Below, one piece after another: positions 20,352 to 30,711 of a stretch of DNA of 64,000 nucleotides (positions within the stretch are counted from its first letter, which is position 1; the number at the start of each line of letters is the position of its first letter). Location: contig JACJXU010000003.1 of NCBI GenBank assembly GCA_020636475.1, forward strand, positions 62,001 through 126,000, read 5' to 3'. The position numbers were made by a program, and so were the translations under genes. The stretch is from Chitinophagales bacterium (GTDB taxonomy: Bacteria; Bacteroidota; Bacteroidia; Chitinophagales; UBA2359). Under the pieces are notes generated by a model. The model had not been told where the DNA came from and did no database searches. It was given only the letters and a program-made list of their open reading frames with translations.

Positions 20352-20891
20352 TTACTTTTTGTTTTTAGGACTCAAGGTTACATACATTCTTTTTCCTTCT
20401 AATTTTGGAGCTTGGTCAACTACACCTACTTCTTCCAATCGTTCGATAAACTTGCTTAAAAGCACGGTGCCTTGGTCTTTAAAAACAATGGCTCTGCCCC
20501 TAAACTGCACATAAGCGCGTACTTTAGAACCTTCCTGCAAGAACTTTTCGGCATGTTTTGATTTAAACTCAAAATCGTGGTCGTCAGTATGGGGCGTAAA
20601 GCGAATTTCTTTGATCACAGTTTTCGCTGTTTTTGCCTTGATCTCTTTTTCTTTTTTCTTTTTTTCGTATAAGAATTTTTGGTATTCTATCAGCCTGCAA
20701 ACGGGTGGATTTGCATTGGGTGATATTTCTACCAAATCCAAACCTTCTTCCTCTGCCAAACGCAAAGCTTCTTGAATGGTGTAAATTCCCTGTTCCACAT
20801 TGTCGCCTACCAAACGCACCTCTTTTGCGCGAATGTGCTGATTAATATTGTGTTCAGGGGTTGGTGGTGAATAGTAACGTCTTTTTGCCAA
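20352..20891 (-). CDS. infC: Translation initiation factor IF-3, TTG start
   Basis: 179 residues. IF-3 binds the 30S subunit and proofreads start codons. The N-domain ([22 protein letters not shown]), the linker and the C-domain ([18 protein letters not shown]...[12 protein letters not shown]) are complete. The start is non-AUG. The first usable codon after the in-frame upstream stop is TTG at 20891, giving [10 protein letters not shown]. In E. coli the AUU start of infC lets IF-3 repress its own synthesis, and a TTG start could do likewise (inference). An in-frame ATT about 17 codons in is a weaker alternative. thrS lies 110 bases upstream on the same strand. rpmI and rplT, the usual next genes, are absent. 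Confidence 0.95.
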   Translation of the reverse strand: MAKRRYYSPPTPEHNINQHIRAKEVRLVGDNVEQGIYTIQEALRLAEEEGLDLVEISPNANPPVCRLIEYQKFLYEKKKKEKEIKAKTAKTVIKEIRFTPHTDDHDFEFKSKHAEKFLQEGSKVRAYVQFRGRAIVFKDQGTVLLSKFIERLEEVGVVDQAPKLEGKRMYVTLSPKNKK

Positions 20892-21001
20892 ATGTTATGG
20901 GTTTTAGTGAAAAAATACAGTAAATTGTTTTATAAAGTTTAAATAATATTTGTTTTTAGGATATGTATAATACCTAAAGTTTAAAAATAAGTTCAATTTT
21001 T

Positions 21002-22924
21002 TTAATTTAATTCATTTTTTAGGATAAGCATAAAGTCTTTTAGTGCCATACTTCCTATATCGCCTTGTCCGTGTTTTCTTGCCGATACCAAACCTTCTAA
21101 TTCTTCTTTTTCGCCCACAATAAGCATATACGGCGTTTTGCTCACTTCCGCATCGCGAATTTTTTTGCCTATTTTCTCTTGTCGTTGGTCTATTTCTGCT
21201 CTAAAATCGTCTTTTTTCAGCGCATCGCAAATATACTGCGCATACGCGTTAAATTTGTCGCTGATAGGTAAAATCATTACTTGTGTAGGTGCCAGCCATA
21301 ATGGAAAGTTTCCGGCGGTCGATTCTATTAATAAAGAAATAAATCGCTCAAACGACCCAAAAGGTGCGCGATGTATCATTACCGGACGATGCTTGGTGTT
21401 GTCGCTGGCTACATATTCCAAATCAAATCGTTCGGGCAAGTTGTAATCCACTTGTATTGTACCCAACTGCCAAGAGCGTCCCAATGCATCTTTCACCATA
21501 AAGTCGAGCTTCGGTCCGTAAAAAGCCGCTTCGCCCAATTCGGTAATTGTAGGAATACCAATTTCGCGCGTTGCATCAATAATAGCACTTTCGGCTTTTT
21601 CCCACACTTCGTCCGAGCCGATGTATTTTTCTTTGTTTTCGGGGTCGCGCAGTGAAATTTGTGCCGTAAACTCCGAGAAGCCCATACGATTCAGCACTTG
21701 CATCGTCAAGTCCAGTACATTCAAAAACTCGTCTTTGAGCTGGTCGGGCATACAAAAAATGTGTGCATCGTCCTGTGTGAAACTGCGCACCCGCGACAAA
21801 CCGTGCAACTCGCCACTTTGCTCGTAGCGATATACTGTACCAAATTCGGCAATACGAATCGGCAATTCGCGATAGGAGTGCGGTACGTGTTTGAATATTT
21901 CGCAGTGGTGCGGGCAGTTCATAGGTTTTAGGAAAAACTCTTCGTTTTCGTTGGGTGTTTTTATCGGCTGAAACGAACCTTCGCCATATTTGGCATAGTG
22001 TCCGGAAGTAATGTACAAGTTTTTGTTGGCAATATGTGGCGTAATTACTTGCTGATAGCCGCGTTTTAGTTGCTCTTCTTTTAGATAATTTTCCAACTGA
22101 TTGCGTACAAAAGTGCCTTTGGGCAACCAAATTGGCAAACCTGCACCTACTTTTTCGCTAAACATAAATAACTGCAACTCGGCACCTAAGCGGCGATGGT
22201 CGCGTTTTTTTGCTTCTTCCAAAAGTTGTAGATGCTCATCTAAAAGACTTTGTTTCGGAAAACTTACGCCATATATGCGGGTAAGCATTTTGTTTTTTTC
22301 ATTGCCACGCCAGTACGCTCCGGCAAGACTAAGCAACTTCACGGCTTTGATGATGCCTGTATTGGGAATGTGCGGACCTTTGCACAAATCCACAAAATTT
22401 CCCTGTGTGTAAAAAGTAATATTGCCGTCTTCTAAGGCTTCGATGAGTTCTAATTTATAAGGATCATTTTTTTCGGTAAAAAATGCAAGTGCCTTGTCCT
22501 TACTTACTTCACTACGAAGGTACTCGTTATTTTGCTTGGCAAGTTCTTTCATTTTATTTTCCACTTTTTCCAAATCTGCTTCGCCAAAAGTGTAATCGCC
22601 AAAGTCTATATCATAGTAAAATCCATTTTCGATAGGAGGACCTATGCCCAACTTTATGCCGGGATACAGACTTTCTAAGGCTTCTGCCATAAGGTGTGCC
22701 GTAGAATGCCAAAAGGCTTTTTTCCCGCCTTTGTCTTCAAATTTTAAAAAGGCTATTTTTGCCGATTCGTTAATAGGGCGATTCAGGTCGCGCACTTCGC
22801 CATTTACTTCTGCGGCAATTACTTGACGTGCGAGTCCTTCGGAAATAGACTTGGCTATTTCTAAAGCACTTGTTCCTTTCGGATATGTTTGAACCCGTCC
22901 ATCGGGAAATGTGATATCTATCAT
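21002..22924 (-). CDS. thrS: Threonyl-tRNA synthetase
   Basis: 640 residues, full length. The order is an N-terminal TGS domain (about 1-60), an editing domain with the HxxxH-type motif [13 protein letters not shown], and a class II catalytic core. The core carries the zinc-binding [10 protein letters not shown], motif 2 [24 protein letters not shown] and motif 3 [13 protein letters not shown]-terminal anticodon-binding domain follows. Start ATG at 22924. It is the first gene of a thrS-infC unit. A possible minus-strand -7 box (TATTTTTG) lies at 22953-22960. No T-box or leader peptide was recognised. Confidence 0.97.
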   Translation of the reverse strand: MIDITFPDGRVQTYPKGTSALEIAKSISEGLARQVIAAEVNGEVRDLNRPINESAKIAFLKFEDKGGKKAFWHSTAHLMAEALESLYPGIKLGIGPPIENGFYYDIDFGDYTFGEADLEKVENKMKELAKQNNEYLRSEVSKDKALAFFTEKNDPYKLELIEALEDGNITFYTQGNFVDLCKGPHIPNTGIIKAVKLLSLAGAYWRGNEKNKMLTRIYGVSFPKQSLLDEHLQLLEEAKKRDHRRLGAELQLFMFSEKVGAGLPIWLPKGTFVRNQLENYLKEEQLKRGYQQVITPHIANKNLYITSGHYAKYGEGSFQPIKTPNENEEFFLKPMNCPHHCEIFKHVPHSYRELPIRIAEFGTVYRYEQSGELHGLSRVRSFTQDDAHIFCMPDQLKDEFLNVLDLTMQVLNRMGFSEFTAQISLRDPENKEKYIGSDEVWEKAESAIIDATREIGIPTITELGEAAFYGPKLDFMVKDALGRSWQLGTIQVDYNLPERFDLEYVASDNTKHRPVMIHRAPFGSFERFISLLIESTAGNFPLWLAPTQVMILPISDKFNAYAQYICDALKKDDFRAEIDQRQEKIGKKIRDAEVSKTPYMLIVGEKEELEGLVSARKHGQGDIGSMALKDFMLILKNELN

Positions 22925-23052
22925 TTTAGAGAAAATACTGTTTTTTGGAAGACAAAAATACTAAGCTATTACAAACAAAATACCAAAAGTAGGAAATATT
23001 GTAATAAAATAAAAAAAATGCTCCTTGCCTTTGGTCGGCACTCGCGGTCAAA

Positions 23053-24081
23053 CTATTCATTTTTCAATCGTTGAATGGCTTCGAGAGCAGGCGTGAGTTC
23101 GTTGTTAAAATTGAGTGCCTGTTTGTAATAATTAAGTGCCGTGGCAGTATCGTTCATTTTTTCGGCACACAATCCGCGCATGTAATACGCTTCGGCATAG
23201 GCAGGATTCATACGCGTAGCCAACTCAAAATAATTGGCGGCTTTGGCAATGGAATCTTGTTGGATTAATACATAGCCTATATTGTAAAGCGCATTGTGGT
23301 TTTGGGGGCTTTGGCGAATTATTTCCCGATAAGTGTTTTTCGCTTTTTCGTATTGCCGGTCGTTTTGGTAAAACATTGCCTTGGCATAAAAAGCTTCGTT
23401 GCGACTGCTGTCCACACGAATGGCGTTGTCGAAATAGCCGATGGCTAAATTGTTTTTGTTTTCGCTAAAAAGCAAACCGAGTTGCATCAGCGCATCGTAG
23501 TAGTCGGGATTGTATTCCACCGCTCTTTGAAAACTCTCAATCGCATGGGCATTTTGTCCCATTTCTTTTTCTATCAATCCTTTGTAAAAATAAACTTTAG
23601 GATTTTGGACATTCCCGCCTAAGATTTGATTGCATTTTGCCAAAGCTTCGTCGTATTGCTTGGTAATGAGTAAAATTTTTGTTTCTTCGAGAAGAATGTT
23701 CTGCGCATTTGCTACATTTTTTTCGCCATAAGCCAATAATTGCAAAGCTGCTTTGGACTTAGCCGCTTGCAGGAAAATATCTGCACCCAGCAAGTAATAA
23801 TTTTCTTGGGTAGAATCTATTTGAATGGCAGCATAAATATCTTTTCCGGCATTTTCCCAATCCGACATTTCGGCATATTTGCTGGCACGCACGAAATACA
23901 AATTGGCATTGGTACTGTCTTGCGCAATACGCTCGTTCAGGTCTTGTAGCGGGTTTTGGGCATTTTCTTGGCTATCAATGCTATTTTGTTCGGTAGTATT
24001 TTCTTCATTGCTATTATTACAACTCCAAGTGGCTAACAAGAACAAAAAACATACACTAAGCCATGAAATTTTTAGCTGCAT
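23053..24081 (-). CDS. TPR-repeat lipoprotein
   Basis: 342 residues from the ATG at 24081. A few codons of open frame lie upstream, but this start gives the best signal (MQLKISWLSVCFLFLLATWSC, lipobox near ATWSC). The mature part is a run of about seven to eight tetratricopeptide repeats, for example NPKVYFYKGLIEKEMGQNAHA and NAYAEAY-like helices. It is therefore a protein-interaction scaffold anchored to an envelope membrane. It lies 69 bases after the SprF-like gene on the same strand but has its own good -7 box, so co-transcription is uncertain. Confidence 0.8.
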   Translation of the reverse strand: MQLKISWLSVCFLFLLATWSCNNSNEENTTEQNSIDSQENAQNPLQDLNERIAQDSTNANLYFVRASKYAEMSDWENAGKDIYAAIQIDSTQENYYLLGADIFLQAAKSKAALQLLAYGEKNVANAQNILLEETKILLITKQYDEALAKCNQILGGNVQNPKVYFYKGLIEKEMGQNAHAIESFQRAVEYNPDYYDALMQLGLLFSENKNNLAIGYFDNAIRVDSSRNEAFYAKAMFYQNDRQYEKAKNTYREIIRQSPQNHNALYNIGYVLIQQDSIAKAANYFELATRMNPAYAEAYYMRGLCAEKMNDTATALNYYKQALNFNNELTPALEAIQRLKNE

Positions 24082-24099
24082 AAAATATTGTATTTGCCG

Positions 24100-24107
24100 C
24101 AAAGGTA
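24100..24107 (-). promoter_or_regulatory. Candidate -7 box for the TPR lipoprotein
   Basis: TACCTTTG on the minus strand matches TAnnTTTG and lies 18 bases before the start codon. The -33 element is weak. Confidence 0.45.
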
Positions 24108-24150
24108 CGCACTTTTACACCGCAACATTTTAATATTTGGGTAAAAAAAA

Positions 24151-25212
24151 TTAAAAACGAGGGCAGTTGAATTGTGGTCCGGCACTTTTTGTACGAAGCG
24201 CAGCCATATAACTCAAGGCTACTTCAATCGCTCCGCTGCCATTGTTGGCATTTTTCAAAGAAGACAACGTAATATCGTAGCCCACGCCTACTTGCCAGTG
24301 TTCAATATCCATTTGCGCCATTAGCAATAGCGCATCGCCGTGCAGTTGCTGGTTGCCACCATTTACACGATAGCCGGGACCAAAAGAAATGGAGTTGAGT
24401 TTTCCTTCGCGACTATTTTCGTACATTACATAACGCAAAAGCGCGGAGGCATTTACTTTCCAACTTGCGCCCTGAAGCGAGAAGTAAGCACTCGGCACTA
24501 CATCAAAATTGTTGGAAACATCTTGACTGCCGCCTAATTGTAGCACCCACTTGGCATCTAAGCGTTCGCGACTGTCGTCAAAAAAGTTGTTGTCGGGTGT
24601 GTTGGCATGAAAAAACGCCGCACCACCGTACAAATATTGGCGTAACTCCGGCGCGGTAACAAACATTAAACCTGCGCCCACTTGGGCAAATGAGATACTG
24701 GTTTGGTCAATATTTTCGCCTGAGGCGGCATTTTCATTAAATGAGCCATCTACAAACTGCGAACCAAACTGTGCGTTGGCAAGGTCAAAACCTTGTTGAA
24801 CAAAACCCACTTGCAATCCTGCCGAAACGTGCGTTTTTTCACTAACGCCTATTACGTAAGCAATACTCAGGTCGGCTTCGGTGGTGCTAAAATCCAAGTC
24901 GCCGGCTTTGTCGGTGTAAAGCAAAATACCTGCCCCCAACCAGTTGTCGCTGTAGTCGGGAGCCCATACTTTTCCATCAACAGAAGCAAGATATGTTTTG
25001 TAAGAATTGGCACCCATAAAAGAAAATCCTTGATTTCGATACACCAAATCTGCGCGAATGTCGCCGGAAATAAGTCCCGCCATTGCCGGATTGGTAAGCA
25101 TAGGGGTGTAAATGTCTTGCGAAAAGTGAATGTCCTGTGCCTGCATTTGTTTATTTATTATTAAAAAACAAATACTTGCCAAAAAATATAGTGGATAAAG
25201 TTTTTTATACAT
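24151..25212 (-). CDS. PorP/SprF-family type IX secretion membrane protein
   Basis: 353 residues from the ATG at 25212 (MYKKLYPLYFLASICFLIINKQMQAQ, signal peptide). The mature N-terminus DIHFSQDIYTPMLTNPAMAGLISGDIRADLVYRNQ is the family hallmark. A barrel-like region follows. SprF-type proteins are needed for secretion or surface attachment of a specific partner with a type B sorting domain. The gene directly upstream, 58 bases away, encodes exactly such a partner. Confidence 0.9.
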   Translation of the reverse strand: MYKKLYPLYFLASICFLIINKQMQAQDIHFSQDIYTPMLTNPAMAGLISGDIRADLVYRNQGFSFMGANSYKTYLASVDGKVWAPDYSDNWLGAGILLYTDKAGDLDFSTTEADLSIAYVIGVSEKTHVSAGLQVGFVQQGFDLANAQFGSQFVDGSFNENAASGENIDQTSISFAQVGAGLMFVTAPELRQYLYGGAAFFHANTPDNNFFDDSRERLDAKWVLQLGGSQDVSNNFDVVPSAYFSLQGASWKVNASALLRYVMYENSREGKLNSISFGPGYRVNGGNQQLHGDALLLMAQMDIEHWQVGVGYDITLSSLKNANNGSGAIEVALSYMAALRTKSAGPQFNCPRF

Positions 25213-25270
25213 CAGAAAAATATTTATACCATTCGTTTTCAAATAGGTTTATGGGATTGCGTAGGCGAAG

Positions 25271-26662
25271 TTAGCGCAATAAGCTGACATTGCCTGTATA
25301 GCTTTGGGTTTCTCCATCAAAAAAAGTGATTTCCAGAAAATAGGTAAATACTTGCGGCGAAAGTAATTTGTTGCGATAAGTGCCGTCCCAAGCTGCATTG
25401 GGGTCGTGTGTTTCGAAAATCAACTGTCCCCAGCGGTCAAAAATTTGCCAGTTTGCCGCTTCAATTCCTTCTCCAAAAATCATTAACACGTCATTAATTT
25501 GGTCATTGTTGGGTGTAAAAGCATTGGGTACAAATACTTTTTTGCCTATATCAAGAACAATATTAACCGTATCGGAAGCCGAACAGCCCGCATAGTCGCT
25601 TACCGTGATAGCATACGTAGCACTTTGTATAACACTAAGGCTCGGCGACAAGCAATCCGTACAACTCAGTCCATCGGCGGGAGTCCAATTGATGCTTACA
25701 TCTTCCAAAGTTGCGCCATAAATTTGTGTATCAAGCGAAATGTCGGCAACTTGGTGCAGCGTGAGGTCGTCAATGGTTTCCACTAAAACACCGGTTTTTA
25801 TTATTTTTTGCTCACTTTGTAGATTTTCTACACAAGGATTTCCTTCAAAATTAAGAGAAATATCATAGACTCCTTCATTTTCCCAACTGACAATAATACT
25901 TGTATCGTTGCTGCTTACAATGCTGCCGCCGTCAGTATTCCACGATAAGCGCGCGTTAGATGGAAGCGCACCGCCTACAAACACAAAAGTATCTAAACTG
26001 CTTAAACAACTATTGCCAAAATGCACAAAATCGGCGGTGAGGGCAGGATTTTCGTTGGCAAAAATTTCAAAACTAAGCGTATCGAAAGCCGTACAACCGT
26101 TAGTAGGGTCGAGGTAGAGCAAACTCACATAGTGTTCCCCTTCACTAATTGCGGAAGGGTCTAAATTTTCATCGTTCAGAATTATATCGTTGTCGATAAT
26201 CCAAGTACTGTTTGGGTCGTTGGCGGGAATATTGCTGCTCAACGCATAAACGGGGTCGGTATTGCACCAAACTTGTGGTGTACTGCTATCTATTTCAGGA
26301 AAATAAGCAATGCCATCTACATAAATAGTCTGGGTAGGAGTGCATATATCTCCATTGTCGGTGGTGATGGTATAAGTAATTATATTTTGCCCAGTTTGTG
26401 CCTGCATCGGGTCGAAAGTATTACCCACTACACCATTGCCACTAAAGGTTCCTCCTAAAGTATTTATACTGGAGAGTAAATCGTAAGGTGGTGAGCTGGC
26501 ACAAGGGTACATTTGTCCTCCATTGAGGGAGAATGTAAGTTGGCTACAGTCAGATAGTTGCGCATAGGAAACAATATTTCCGGTAAGTAATATTAAAAAG
26601 CCTATCCACCATTTTTTTCTTTTAGGATAAAAAAAAGAAATATTTAAAAGTCGTTTTTGCAT
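25271..26662 (-). CDS. Secreted adhesin-like protein with T9SS type B (gliding-associated) C-terminal domain
   Basis: 463 residues from the ATG at 26662. It has a signal peptide ending near SYAQ. Several Ig-like/PKD-like segments follow (about 30-375) with conserved cysteines. The last 85 residues are the type B gliding-motility-associated domain: VPNAFTPNNDQINDVLMIFG, WQIFDRWGQLIFET and GNVSLLR. Such proteins are exported by T9SS with a dedicated SprF partner, here the next gene. The ligand is unknown. Confidence 0.88.
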   Translation of the reverse strand: MQKRLLNISFFYPKRKKWWIGFLILLTGNIVSYAQLSDCSQLTFSLNGGQMYPCASSPPYDLLSSINTLGGTFSGNGVVGNTFDPMQAQTGQNIITYTITTDNGDICTPTQTIYVDGIAYFPEIDSSTPQVWCNTDPVYALSSNIPANDPNSTWIIDNDIILNDENLDPSAISEGEHYVSLLYLDPTNGCTAFDTLSFEIFANENPALTADFVHFGNSCLSSLDTFVFVGGALPSNARLSWNTDGGSIVSSNDTSIIVSWENEGVYDISLNFEGNPCVENLQSEQKIIKTGVLVETIDDLTLHQVADISLDTQIYGATLEDVSINWTPADGLSCTDCLSPSLSVIQSATYAITVSDYAGCSASDTVNIVLDIGKKVFVPNAFTPNNDQINDVLMIFGEGIEAANWQIFDRWGQLIFETHDPNAAWDGTYRNKLLSPQVFTYFLEITFFDGETQSYTGNVSLLR

Positions 26663-26767
26663 AATAATCGGCGGCAATTAATAAAATGATGCAATGTACT
26701 ATCAAATCTTGTACCTGAAATGTTTTTTAAGACGAAAAAACATCATTTTGTCAAAAAAAGTACCAAA

Positions 26768-28003
26768 TTATTCGTAGCGAAGCGATTCTATGGGGTCTAA
26801 ACGCGCTGCTTTTAGGGCGGGATAAATGCCCGCTGCTACGCCAATGATAATACAAAACACAATTCCGCCCAAAATCCACGCCCAAGGAATAATGAAGGGG
26901 CCATTTACCAAGGTTGAAACCAAATTGCCGACAATAATTCCCAAAATAATGCCCAAGATGCCGCCTATTTGGCAAATAACAATGGCTTCGCCTAAAAATT
27001 GGAGTAAAATATCTTTGTTTTTTGCCCCCAATGCCTTGCTTATGCCCACTTCGCGGGTACGCTCGGCTACCGAAACCAGCATAATGTTCATCAAACCGAT
27101 ACCTGCTCCCAGTAGCGTAATGATGCCAATAAAATACGCCGCCAACACTACGCTACCCAACTGTTCGATGAGAATGGAAGAAAGTTTGTCGCTGGAAGAA
27201 AACTCAAAATCGTTGGCTTCGTTGAGAGCCAAATGGCGTACTTTGCGCATTGTAGCTTCTGCTTCGGACATGGCAGTTTCCATGTCGTAAGAGTTATCTA
27301 CCGCCACCGTCAAATTGAAGGTGCTTTGCGCCGTAGAAAAATGTTGGCGGGCACTATTGAGCGGAATATACACGGTATTGTCGCTATTGAAAATGCCGCT
27401 CGACCCCTTCGATTTCAATACGCCCACTACCTTGTAGCGTTTGCTGTTGATGAGTACCAACGAATCTAAGGCGAGTTGGGGTTTTAGGAAAAGTTTTTGG
27501 GCAATAGTTTCGCCGATAAGGGCAATGTCTTGTCCATTTTCTGCATCAAAAGCTGTAAAATTTCTTCCGTGACCAATTTCAAGTCCTGCAACTTTGCCAT
27601 AATTTTCATCAATGCCAAAAACCATAATATTCGGGTTCGTTTCGGCGATAGCAGACTTTACTACTGCCGTAAATGCAACTTGGGTGCTAATGCTTGCACT
27701 CGCCGGAAAATGATATTGCTCTTTAAAACTTTCCACTTGGTCGAAAGTAAGTGGAGGTGAAGGTTTTGCTCTTCTGCCACCGTGCCCAATCTGAATGCCG
27801 GAACCCTTTTGAATAATTTGGAAATTATTGGCTCCCAGACTGGCAAAATTAGTACTGATAGATGTTTTTATTCCGTCAATGGCAGTAAGAATACCAATGA
27901 GAGCCATAATACCAATCGCAATAATAGACAGTGTGAGTACCGCGCGCAACAAGTTGCCACGAATGGATTTTAGTGCCAGTTGAAAAATAAAGGAAAAATT
28001 CAT
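26768..28003 (-). CDS. MacB/FtsX-type ABC transporter permease
   Basis: 411 residues. One membrane helix lies near the N-terminus (NLLRAVLTLSIIAIGIMALIG). A large periplasmic MacB-like core domain spans about 45-250. Three C-terminal helices end in the conserved GIYPALKAARLDPIESLRYE. It is the permease half of a MacB-like exporter or of a mechanotransmission complex. No ATPase gene is adjacent, so the partner is elsewhere. The type B adhesin gene lies 105 bases downstream on the same strand. Confidence 0.9.
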   Translation of the reverse strand: MNFSFIFQLALKSIRGNLLRAVLTLSIIAIGIMALIGILTAIDGIKTSISTNFASLGANNFQIIQKGSGIQIGHGGRRAKPSPPLTFDQVESFKEQYHFPASASISTQVAFTAVVKSAIAETNPNIMVFGIDENYGKVAGLEIGHGRNFTAFDAENGQDIALIGETIAQKLFLKPQLALDSLVLINSKRYKVVGVLKSKGSSGIFNSDNTVYIPLNSARQHFSTAQSTFNLTVAVDNSYDMETAMSEAEATMRKVRHLALNEANDFEFSSSDKLSSILIEQLGSVVLAAYFIGIITLLGAGIGLMNIMLVSVAERTREVGISKALGAKNKDILLQFLGEAIVICQIGGILGIILGIIVGNLVSTLVNGPFIIPWAWILGGIVFCIIIGVAAGIYPALKAARLDPIESLRYE

Positions 28004-28135
28004 ATAGAGAAATTAGGAGCAAAAGAAAAAAGCAACAAAACGGCAGGATAAAATTGCGTCAGTTTTGTATAAAAAGAGAAATTTAATGAAAAAGTTATGA
28101 AAATTAAAAAAAAACTAAAAAAATAAACCATAGTT

Positions 28136-28167
28136 TTTGTTTTTACAAGCGAATAAGCATACCTTTG
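28136..28167 (+). promoter_or_regulatory. Promoter of the atp operon
   Basis: TTTG at 28136-28139 and TACCTTTG at 28160-28167 are 20 bases apart. This is a good match to the Bacteroidota -33/-7 consensus. The atpB start follows 29 bases downstream. Confidence 0.65.
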
Positions 28168-28196
28168 CGCTCAAATTTATCAAGCAAAAATACCTT

Positions 28197-29261
28197 ATGT
28201 ATTCTATAAGATATATTTTCGTGGTTTTATGGTTCGGTTTGGGCAGTATTTTTGTATCAAACTGCTTGCATGCACAAGAACATCACGCAACGGAAACCGC
28301 ACATGAAACGGTCGAACAACATGACGCAGGCGATTTTAGTGTGAAAGATTTTGCCATGCACCACATAGGTGACTCCAACGAGTTGGATTTTTTGGGTGTG
28401 TTCAAAATTCCTTTGCCTTGCATCATTTATAAAGATGGTTCGTTTGACGTTTTTATGTCCAGCGTATTTGAACACGGTGCTAAAACGTACAAATCTTATG
28501 AATTGCATCACGGTAAAATTGCTACTACGGACGGAAGTAGCTTCATCGACTTCTCTATTACCAAAAATGTAGTGGGTATGTTGTTGGTGGCATTATTGAT
28601 GTTTTGGTTGTTTACCGGCATAGCCGCCGCGTACAAAAAAAGAGCCAACCAAGCACCTTCGGGCAAGCAAAGCTTGTTCGAGCCACTTATTTCCTTTATT
28701 ATAGACGATGTGGCGAAACCCAATATTGGCGAACACAAATACAAAAAATTTGTACCGTACTTACTTACGGTGTTTTTCTTTATTCTGTTTCTAAATTTAT
28801 TGGGCTTAATTCCCCTGTTTTCATTCAATGTAACCGGAAATATAGCCGTAACGCTCATTTTGTCCATCATTACCTTCATTTTGGTAAATATTAATGGTAC
28901 AAAAGATTACTGGCAGCATATTTTGTGGATGCCGGGCGTTCCGGTCGTATTGAAACCCTTGATGGCGGTCTTAGAATTTATCGGAATTTTTACTAAACCA
29001 TTTGCCTTGATGATACGTCTTTTTGCCAATATAAGTGCAGGACACATTATCATTATGAGTTTGATATGTCTCATTTTTATTTTCGGTAAAATGGGCGAAA
29101 GTTTGGGCGGTGCAGCAATGGGTGCAGGAATTGCCATTCCGTTTGTATTGTTTATGTATTGTATAGAGCTTTTAGTGGCTTTTTTACAGGCGTACATATT
29201 TACGATGCTTTCGGCATTGTTTATCGGTTTGGCGGTTGCAGAACACGACGAACATCATTAA
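28197..29261 (+). CDS. atpB: F1Fo ATP synthase subunit a
   Basis: 354 residues from the ATG at 28197 (MYSIRYIFVVLWFGLGS). The frame is open 20 codons further upstream, but the promoter lies there. A signal-like helix and a long periplasmic N-terminal domain with many histidines precede the usual membrane core, a layout common in Bacteroidota. The conserved stator arginine is in PFALMIRLFANISAGH. It forms the proton half-channels of Fo against the c-ring and is the first gene of the operon. Confidence 0.95.
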   Translation: MYSIRYIFVVLWFGLGSIFVSNCLHAQEHHATETAHETVEQHDAGDFSVKDFAMHHIGDSNELDFLGVFKIPLPCIIYKDGSFDVFMSSVFEHGAKTYKSYELHHGKIATTDGSSFIDFSITKNVVGMLLVALLMFWLFTGIAAAYKKRANQAPSGKQSLFEPLISFIIDDVAKPNIGEHKYKKFVPYLLTVFFFILFLNLLGLIPLFSFNVTGNIAVTLILSIITFILVNINGTKDYWQHILWMPGVPVVLKPLMAVLEFIGIFTKPFALMIRLFANISAGHIIIMSLICLIFIFGKMGESLGGAAMGAGIAIPFVLFMYCIELLVAFLQAYIFTMLSALFIGLAVAEHDEHH

Positions 29262-29304
29262 TTTGTATTAATTTTTTTATAAAATCATTATTTTAAACTT
29301 TTAA

Positions 29305-29520
<216 letters not shown>

Positions 29521-29546
29521 TACTGTTTCGAGTATATGATTTTTTT

Positions 29547-29580
29547 AGAAGAAGAATAGTAAGCACGCTATTCTTCTTCT
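29547..29580 (+). promoter_or_regulatory. Perfect 13-bp hairpin between atpE and atpF
   Basis: AGAAGAAGAATAG (29547-29559) and CTATTCTTCTTCT (29568-29580) pair fully around an 8-base loop. No T-run follows the stem, so it does not look like a terminator in the operon direction. It may be an mRNA stability or processing element that raises atpE output (inference). Confidence 0.6.
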
Positions 29581-29626
29581 ATATCTGTTTATTAAGCCAT
29601 AAAAATTTAAAATAGCATACTGCCTT

Positions 29627-30139
29627 ATGATATTACTTAGCAGTTTATCCATTGTAACGCCTGAAATCGGTTTAGTTTTTTGGGCGACGCTTATTTTTGT
29701 TACACTTTGGATTATTTTGGGAAAAAAAGCATTTAAGCCCATCAGCAATGCCTTGGAAATACGCAACAAATCTATAAGCGAAGCTATTGCACAAGCAGAA
29801 AAAACACGTCAGGAAATGGCACAAATGCAAGCTGACAATGCAAACGCATTGCAAGAAGCACGCGAACACGCTACCAAAATTATTAATGATGCTAAAGACA
29901 AAGGCAATCAAATGGTAGAAGAAGCACAAAACAAAGCAAGACTTGATGCCAAAAGAATTATGGACGACGCTTTGGCGGGCATAGAAGCCCAAAAAGTTGC
30001 CGCTATCCGCGATGTGAAAAATAGCTTAGGACAATTAACTGTTGATATGGCAGCTAAGGTACTTTCGCGTGAATTGAGTGACAAACAAGCACAAGAAAGC
30101 TATGTAAATGCCGAAATTGATAAAATTAATCTTAACTAA
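29627..30139 (+). CDS. atpF: F1Fo ATP synthase subunit b
   Basis: 170 residues. One N-terminal membrane helix (LVFWATLIFVTLWIILG) is followed by a long charged coiled coil, the peripheral stalk linking Fo to F1. Length and layout are normal. atpH starts 9 bases after its stop. Confidence 0.94.
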   Translation: MILLSSLSIVTPEIGLVFWATLIFVTLWIILGKKAFKPISNALEIRNKSISEAIAQAEKTRQEMAQMQADNANALQEAREHATKIINDAKDKGNQMVEEAQNKARLDAKRIMDDALAGIEAQKVAAIRDVKNSLGQLTVDMAAKVLSRELSDKQAQESYVNAEIDKINLN

Positions 30140-30148
30140 AACGAAAAA

Positions 30149-30691
30149 ATGTCAGCATTAATCGTTGCCAACAGATATGCCAAATCGCTTTTATCGCTCG
30201 CGGTAGAAAGAAATGAGTTGCCAGAAGTGAAAAAAGACATTGACGGACTAAGTGCCGCCTTTGCTGCCAGCAAAGATTTGGTGCAACTTCTTAGGAGTCC
30301 TATTATCAAGCCCGAAAAAAAATTAAGTATTCTGCATACGATATTTGACGGTAAACTCACAAAAATTACCCAGTCGTTTATGGATATTGTGGTGCGCAAA
30401 AGACGCGAAGCCTATTTGCTGGAAATGACCGATGCTTTTCAAAATTTGTATCGTCAGCGCGAAGGCATTGTTTTAGCCAATTTGGAAACAGCTACGGCCA
30501 TTGACGCAGCACTTATTGCAAAAGTAACCGATATTGTAAAAGCCAATACCGGAGCTCAAAAAGTGGAAATAAGCACTACCCAAAATCCAAAACTTATCGG
30601 CGGTTTTGTGCTTGAGTTTGACAACAAAAGATACGATGCCAGCATTGTCAATAAATTAGCCGAATTACGCAAAGAATTTTCACATAATTAA
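30149..30691 (+). CDS. atpH: F1Fo ATP synthase subunit delta
   Basis: 180 residues, the normal length. It connects the peripheral stalk to the top of the F1 hexamer. The N-terminal helical domain (ANRYAKSLLSLAVE) and the C-terminal signature region (NPKLIGGFVLEFDNKRYDASI) are conserved. It lies in a tight operon between atpF and atpA. Confidence 0.95.
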   Translation: MSALIVANRYAKSLLSLAVERNELPEVKKDIDGLSAAFAASKDLVQLLRSPIIKPEKKLSILHTIFDGKLTKITQSFMDIVVRKRREAYLLEMTDAFQNLYRQREGIVLANLETATAIDAALIAKVTDIVKANTGAQKVEISTTQNPKLIGGFVLEFDNKRYDASIVNKLAELRKEFSHN

Positions 30692-30711
30692 TAATAAAAT
30701 AAGTTAAAAAT

